Shown here piece by piece: positions 7,301 to 10,167 of a stretch of DNA of 10,167 nucleotides (position 1 is the stretch's first letter; each line of letters starts with the position of its first letter). The position numbers and the translations under genes were made by a program. The notes beneath the pieces were generated by a model. The model was not told the DNA's origin. It made no database searches and saw only the letters and a list, made by a program, of their open reading frames with translations. The stretch comes from Fidelibacterota bacterium UBA6817 (lineage in GTDB: Bacteria > Fidelibacterota > Fidelibacteria > Fidelibacterales > Fidelibacteraceae), in assembly GCA_002452555.1 (NCBI GenBank), contig DKER01000102.1:1-10167 (forward strand), in the 5' to 3' direction.

Positions 7301-7755
7301 AATGCCAAAGCATGGAAGATTTTGTGGACGGCATTCTCAACATTACGGAAGCTCAGCAAAGAGTTGCGAAATCCTATTTTAATGACGGCAGTGTCGCTGC
7401 AGCATGCCCTCCCCTCAAAGCCCTGTTGGATATCATGGCTTACGGGAATCATCAGGGAATGACTCTTGAAAATCCTGAACTGAGAAAATTATTTACATTG
7501 GATTACATGATGAACAGCGACTGGTACCGGGATCGGCTCATGAATAAACAATTAAATGATATAGCACACTGGCAGGATCATATCACCTATCTTAAAAATT
7601 TTCTGAAGAAATCCAACTATACAAATGAGGCCGATCGCCTGGGCATTCAGGAACGCCTTGAAAGAGCAATGGAAATGCTGGAAAGAGTGAAATCACCCTT
7701 TTACATAAAAAGACTAAACGGAACGCTGGGGGGGGATATTCTTTTTAGAGAATGA
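4306..7755 (+). CDS. Probable pyrophosphate-dependent phosphoenolpyruvate carboxykinase (PPi-PEPCK, 1149 aa)
   Basis: PPi-PEPCK (EC 4.1.1.38) interconverts PEP + CO2 + phosphate with oxaloacetate + PPi. It was identified in Entamoeba histolytica and Propionibacterium freudenreichii as a very large single polypeptide of about 1100-1150 residues, unlike ATP/GTP enzymes of about 520-620. This protein has that size. It also has blocks I associate with the family: RRTTKGVFHVSEGGLPIPDDK (142-162, mostly conserved), FAPGCLVGNLDFAESIFGNA (227-246), GDPYLPQNDAALD then HWTGHTGCIILAPHL (247-276), DNYFGYTKKEVKTQISFS (333-350) and EEEHAGGALVFPSYDLG (358-374). VSGGGKSE (489-496) resembles the PEPCK kinase-1a phosphate loop. 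Asp514 in FVADIHKDF lies about 20 residues after Lys494, about where a kinase-2 metal-binding aspartate would be expected (inference). There is no signal peptide or membrane segment, so it is cytoplasmic. ATG 4306 has a strong GGGAGGG site. A G8 run lies near the 3' end. Many homologues are annotated only as hypothetical proteins. The identification is from memory and not verified. Confidence 0.72.
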   Translation: MDFRRALGIDPDGTICQYNPERLIQYINLKLAAMGYPVFGTMHDKDFIDLARDLISNHQEKNRLLSNYLCPADLRIQNFINNYFNESEADSGIRIPSNTFILDHHGIARMLSIPPDKNDYHNGPVSSYRIEQGILHNPKHDRRTTKGVFHVSEGGLPIPDDKKAVPRDTFKQIFKKALDVPKEILELPFTASQEEKAYLWTSLLLRPVVVPEVPGYNACKSMEIRLFAPGCLVGNLDFAESIFGNAGDPYLPQNDAALDIDHWTGHTGCIILAPHLNTMTKKELGLPSVGKATKRQKRDGMCWENADELYNDGQPFKITARTEEGLILTIISDNYFGYTKKEVKTQISFSSNLYGNSEEEHAGGALVFPSYDLGDEFRDDNLIPQNNLTFGEMVKSYKDMMEEQPEGFAIDRTYPEIIYIPEDIQVNLKEQLIRWTRKKKAYQLKLLPDKIYIMPSGYKIRMLKQEGAPFWQLTGTIAEGTFIHKPCTVSGGGKSEISKSISNSIIYGPFFVADIHKDFKLLDDIISKDYSKRFKDGAGEQDNRSFLDPERSMGSAIKLLTPSKKYTDEYNKWLRSIPMYVKGLVFIVKRFYKQEWGHNWRDHFTVDSVNGKPGNELRLRNHRLYASYLRVGFEKDGAWRTYKLRQDFTGADKLQMEDDITASTVVPTRELNNLNPKYTNPAVKIVANCEYRFFQRPDEAIHRGYDRQAEADLASPNTFISNFQPLTPADAREIMENAILFDKYTEPIKDIIKKAANNPEGTYFVSSSHPRIVDGKPGKNVRYLQNRADILDPRDKYIAKTAIRLFRKIPAESPVYFPVNAVLPGRRNNPPEPGIRPLAVYNPIHYQELPELFMDFICSLTGKSPSTTGAGSEGALTKAPFNSLVSTTDLNNALVSYILTGYDGFTTAAGYIGPKYRVDHDISLLVPEIWCRLSVKERDPEYMKSNGYLEKVEDFTYKGKKIYAGRLGYRITEKFVQDFFGRVFEDPHTVFNEEMLKPECQSMEDFVDGILNITEAQQRVAKSYFNDGSVAAACPPLKALLDIMAYGNHQGMTLENPELRKLFTLDYMMNSDWYRDRLMNKQLNDIAHWQDHITYLKNFLKKSNYTNEADRLGIQERLERAMEMLERVKSPFYIKRLNGTLGGDILFRE

Positions 7756-7757
7756 TG

Positions 7758-7801
7758 AATTAAGAATTCTGAATTCTGAATTGAATTCTGAATTCTTAAT
7801 T
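7758..7801. repeat. 12-bp perfect inverted repeat between convergent genes (possible bidirectional terminator-like hairpin)
   Basis: AATTAAGAATTC (7758-7769) is the exact reverse complement of GAATTCTTAATT (7790-7801), with a 20-base loop that itself contains two GAATTC palindromes. The stem is AT-rich and no T tract follows on either strand, so it is not a standard intrinsic terminator. Its position between two stop codons would still suit transcript ending or 3'-end protection. The right arm overlaps the stop codon of the radical SAM gene (7800-7802). Confidence 0.75.
7764..7796. repeat. GAATTCT 7-bp tandem array with a truncated central unit
   Basis: Four exact GAATTCT units (7764-7770, 7771-7777, 7783-7789, 7790-7796) flank a shortened central GAATT (7778-7782). 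Each unit contains the palindrome GAATTC, so the array is largely self-complementary. It lies in the 44-base gap between the convergent genes ending at 7755 and 7800. Confidence 0.9.
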
Positions 7802-9389
7802 AAGATTCGGGAGAATGGTCTGAAACAATGGTTCGAACAATTTTCATAAATTTTGTAACCGTGCTGTCTGAGATTTCATGAAAATACACGTCTTTTTTCT
7901 TCCTGTCCGTGTATCCCGCCAGGCGGGAATGGCTGATAAGTTCTGTTATAATCGGATCGTGGGGAAAACTATGGTTTAATTCTTCCACAGGGCAGGAGCG
8001 AATTCCGGCATGATTCATTTTTCTTTTTACATAATTCACCCATCGCGTCAAACGAAAAAGTGTGATTAAATCTTTTTCTGTCCAAAAATCGTCAGCCGGA
8101 TAAAACCGGCTCAACCGGGCATTACGCGGATCTGCAGGGATATTGGGAATATCCATATTTTGTCCCGGCACATAATAAAAGGGTGATATCCCGGCAACAA
8201 CCGGAAGGCGGCTCAGGAAAGCCAGCGTATCCAGGTTTTCTTCTATGCTTTCACCCGGCAATCCGGCAATAAAATATCCCATAACCTTCATGCCCAATGC
8301 TGCCGCAATGTTCACAACCCTTTCAAAATCCCCGCGGCTGTCAATTCTGTGAGATTTCTTCAGGGATTTTTCCGACAGTGTTCCAACAGAAAGATTCACC
8401 ATAACAAAACCGGCATCGTTCATAAGCCGAAGCATCTCTTCATCCAGCATCCATGAACTGAGTCCGTTCATCGCATAAAGGCGGAATGTGTTTCCAAACC
8501 GTTCACGGATACTTGAAAAAAGCTCCAAAGCAAATTTCCGGTCTGCTGTCAGATTATCATCCTCAAAATCAATGACTTTAATGCCTTTCCGGTATAGTTT
8601 TCCCATTTCGTTGAGGATATTGGATACAGGCCGATAACGGATCCGTCGCCCAAAGGTCCGTTCAATGGTACAAAAACCGCACCCGAACGAACAGCCGCGG
8701 CTTGTTTGAATCATGGCTGCCGGCAACCCGCCAATCGTATAATCACCGGATTTGACAAGGGAATGATCCGGTTCAATGAACTCCATGGGTGTACAGGGAA
8801 GGCTCCCGGAAGATGCAGTGAAAACACCCTGTTCCTTTATCATAATGCCGGGAATATGGATCAGGTTCTTGTTCTTTCCCAATAACTTTTTAATGATCGC
8901 CCGGAATGGTTCTTCTCCTTCACCCTGTATCAGGTAATCCGCGGGAAGATCATCGTTATACCGGCTCAAACCGTCTCTGACATTTTGTCCTCCAACAATA
9001 ATCACGGAGCGGGGACAGGCCTTTCGGGCAATCCGGACAGTCCTGACAACGTCATGCATGTATGTATAAAAAAGGGAACTGACGGCAATAACATCAGGAT
9101 TCTCGTCACGAAAAATCGATGCAATTGTCTCCCAGGATCGGCCAAAATGGTAATAATGATGGAAAATTTTTACAGGGGATGTGTCATACGGCAAGTAGTG
9201 ACGAACCGGCTTAAAATTTTCTGGAATGGGCAGGGTATAACGCTCCCCTGTATGAAGGAAATCTATAATCTTGCACTGAACCGGAAGATCGTTCACATAT
9301 CCGGCCAAAGACAGGAGACCAAGAGGATAATGTCTGTCAGGCGTTGTATAAAAATCCTCAACAGGGGGTTGGCAAAAGAGTATTTTCAT
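7800..9389 (-). CDS. Radical SAM protein with N-terminal B12-binding-like domain (class B type, 529 aa)
   Basis: Residues 1-170 form a Rossmann-type domain like the cobalamin-binding domain of class B radical SAM proteins: MKILFCQPP, then YPLGLLSLAGYV (21-32), DVIAVSSLFYT, VIIVGGQNVRDG (129-140) and the YLIQGEGEEPF block (152-162). I do not see the canonical DxHxxG cobalamin motif, so B12 binding is doubtful. The radical SAM core begins with QTSRGCSFGCGFC. Its cluster cysteines are Cys233, Cys237 and Cys240 (CX3CX2C), which bind the [4Fe-4S] cluster that cleaves S-adenosylmethionine. VIDFEDDNLTAD (272-283), VNLSVGTLSE (331-340) and GYFIAGLPGES (371-381) follow the usual barrel pattern of the family. 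The C-terminal 130 residues are less typical. The ATG at 9389 is preferred, 2 bases after the upstream stop. A TTG at 9395 would add two residues and overlap that stop. Neither has a good Shine-Dalgarno, so translational coupling is likely. The substrate is unknown. Confidence 0.9.
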   Translation of the reverse strand: MKILFCQPPVEDFYTTPDRHYPLGLLSLAGYVNDLPVQCKIIDFLHTGERYTLPIPENFKPVRHYLPYDTSPVKIFHHYYHFGRSWETIASIFRDENPDVIAVSSLFYTYMHDVVRTVRIARKACPRSVIIVGGQNVRDGLSRYNDDLPADYLIQGEGEEPFRAIIKKLLGKNKNLIHIPGIMIKEQGVFTASSGSLPCTPMEFIEPDHSLVKSGDYTIGGLPAAMIQTSRGCSFGCGFCTIERTFGRRIRYRPVSNILNEMGKLYRKGIKVIDFEDDNLTADRKFALELFSSIRERFGNTFRLYAMNGLSSWMLDEEMLRLMNDAGFVMVNLSVGTLSEKSLKKSHRIDSRGDFERVVNIAAALGMKVMGYFIAGLPGESIEENLDTLAFLSRLPVVAGISPFYYVPGQNMDIPNIPADPRNARLSRFYPADDFWTEKDLITLFRLTRWVNYVKRKMNHAGIRSCPVEELNHSFPHDPIITELISHSRLAGYTDRKKKDVYFHEISDSTVTKFMKIVRTIVSDHSPES

Positions 9390-9391
9390 GA

Positions 9392-10063
9392 TCAAAACCG
9401 GAACGAAATCCCTGCTTCTATCATCGGTTTGGAAAAGCTGATTTGTTCCTTGAATGTCGTGACAACAGCCGTCTCTTCATAAAATTCTGTAACCCTTGTT
9501 TCGGCTTTGGGTTTAGCCAAAAAATATCCTATACGAATAACAGGGCTCCAGTCATTGCGGGGTAAGACGGATACACGGAAAAACGGCATCATTTCAAAAG
9601 GAAAATCCATATTTAACATCCCGTCACCGATAGAAAAACTCCGGTCAACAACCATAAATCCAAAATCCATACCGATGGATAATGCAAAATAATGATTGGA
9701 ATACAGATTAACTGAACCGGTTCCAAACAGTTCAACAAAAGTAAGCTGATCTTTAAATTCCGTTGTTTCGCCCGTGAGTGAATCCACATCATCTACAATA
9801 TTTACCGTATAATGATCCGCGACTTTGTAACGGATCCTCAATCCCCCTCCCCACACGAGATTTTCTGTTTTTCCCTCAAGTAAACCGGTCACGCCTAAAA
9901 GATTCCGGGTGTTTTGTGAGGATGTAAGTCGCAATTTCGGATTATAATCAAATGAACTCACAACATTTCCCATAACAGTAAAAGAAGAAAGCTGGGCATA
10001 CAAACCGGCGGCAGGCAATACCAGACATAAAAGCAGAAATACCATATTGCGTAAAAATTTCAT
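9392..10063 (-). CDS. Secreted, probable outer-membrane beta-barrel protein (223 aa), function unknown
   Basis: The N terminus is a classic signal peptide: MKFLRN, a leucine-rich core (residues 8-16), then PAAGLYAQ with probable cleavage near residue 23. The mature part alternates hydrophobic and polar residues in strands (for example NLVWGGGLRIRYKV, YFALSIGMDFGFMVVD, VIRIGYFLAKP, MIEAGISFRF). It ends in Phe, the usual C-terminal recognition signal for BAM-dependent insertion in the outer membrane. At 223 aa it would suit an 8-stranded barrel. No family name can be given. The ATG at 10063 begins exactly at the signal peptide, but no Shine-Dalgarno is visible upstream (TTATCCCC before ATG). 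A short or leaderless 5' end is possible. The stop at 9392-9394 lies 2 bases before the radical SAM ATG, so the two genes form one operon. Confidence 0.8.
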   Translation of the reverse strand: MKFLRNMVFLLLCLVLPAAGLYAQLSSFTVMGNVVSSFDYNPKLRLTSSQNTRNLLGVTGLLEGKTENLVWGGGLRIRYKVADHYTVNIVDDVDSLTGETTEFKDQLTFVELFGTGSVNLYSNHYFALSIGMDFGFMVVDRSFSIGDGMLNMDFPFEMMPFFRVSVLPRNDWSPVIRIGYFLAKPKAETRVTEFYEETAVVTTFKEQISFSKPMIEAGISFRF

Positions 10064-10093
10064 GGGGATAATTTACATGGAAAGCTGAGCAGG

Positions 10094-10107
10094 TGCAATG
10101 TATTGCA
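10094..10107. promoter_or_regulatory. Perfect palindrome TGCAAT-GT-ATTGCA upstream of the barrel/radical SAM operon
   Basis: TGCAAT (10094-10099) and ATTGCA (10102-10107) are exact inverted copies around two bases, starting 31 bases upstream of ATG 10063. The position fits an operator for a dimeric regulator at the operon promoter. The site is short and could occur by chance. No matching regulator is in the window. Confidence 0.3.
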
Positions 10108-10132
10108 TCATTTCCGGCGACTGTCCGGCAAT

Positions 10133-10167
10133 GGGCTCATGAGCTCATGGGCTCAAGAGTTCAAGAG
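10133..10167. repeat. 8-bp tandem array, degenerate, cut by window edge
   Basis: Four units of 8 bp are visible: GGGCTCAT (10133-10140), GAGCTCAT (10141-10148), GGGCTCAA (10149-10156) and GAGTTCAA (10157-10164). GAG at the end suggests a fifth unit beyond the window. The region is intergenic, upstream of the minus-strand operon. No function is apparent. Confidence 0.75.

Noticed and set aside
6895..7452. 185-codon minus-strand open frame inside the large gene
   Set aside because: It lies fully antisense to the 3' part of the large gene, with no domain and no independent ribosome-binding support.
7764..7796. CRISPR array
   Set aside because: The units are only 7 bp and contiguous with no spacers, and no cas gene is nearby.
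8985..9482. 165-codon plus-strand open frame
   Set aside because: It overlaps the antisense of the radical SAM gene and the end of the barrel gene, both of which have clear protein-level support. Its own translation shows no domain.

Overview
The window looks like a stretch of core chromosome from a Gram-negative bacterium of moderate, slightly AT-rich composition. It has a lipoprotein with a clean lipobox, a beta-barrel-like protein with a signal peptide and a C-terminal phenylalanine, and bacterial-type Shine-Dalgarno sites. The style of the two envelope proteins and the short-unit tandem repeats between genes recall FCB-group lineages such as Marinimicrobia or Calditrichota. That placement is an impression, not a proof. 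I saw no tRNA, rRNA, CRISPR array, transposase, integrase or phage gene.

Layout. (1) 1-30: edge of a 7-bp tandem array. (2) 28-621 (-): predicted outer-membrane lipoprotein. (3) 734-886 (+): a 50-codon small membrane protein, possibly a frameshifted version of a roughly 68-residue protein ending at 939, followed by a rho-independent terminator at 955-1002. (4) 3440-1001 (-): a tightly packed four-gene operon, nth (endonuclease III), a DUF502 membrane protein, plsY (glycerol-3-phosphate acyltransferase) and a MutT-like Nudix hydrolase. The last two junctions are 4-base stop/start overlaps (ATGA and GTGA). (5) 3523-4224 (+): a transglutaminase-like protein whose expected catalytic cysteine is serine. 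(6) 4306-7755 (+): a 1149-residue protein that I assign, from remembered family sequence blocks, to the pyrophosphate-dependent PEP carboxykinase family. (7) 7764-7801: an unusual GAATTCT tandem/inverted repeat between convergent genes. (8) 10063-7800 (-): a two-gene operon, a secreted beta-barrel-like protein followed by a translationally coupled class B radical SAM protein. (9) 10064-10167: intergenic DNA with a short palindrome and an 8-bp tandem array running off the window.

How the parts relate. The nth operon mixes genome maintenance (Nth, MutT-like) with membrane lipid synthesis (PlsY) and a membrane protein. This is a housekeeping arrangement with no obvious single pathway. The PPi-PEPCK candidate would interconvert PEP, CO2 and phosphate with oxaloacetate and pyrophosphate, linking glycolysis to the C4 acids and to the PPi pool. 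No other PPi-metabolism gene is visible nearby. The radical SAM/barrel pair is the least explained unit.

I see no clear multi-gene undescribed system. The best leads are the PPi-PEPCK candidate, the Cys-to-Ser transglutaminase-like protein, the radical SAM/outer-membrane pair and the possible frameshift in the small gene.
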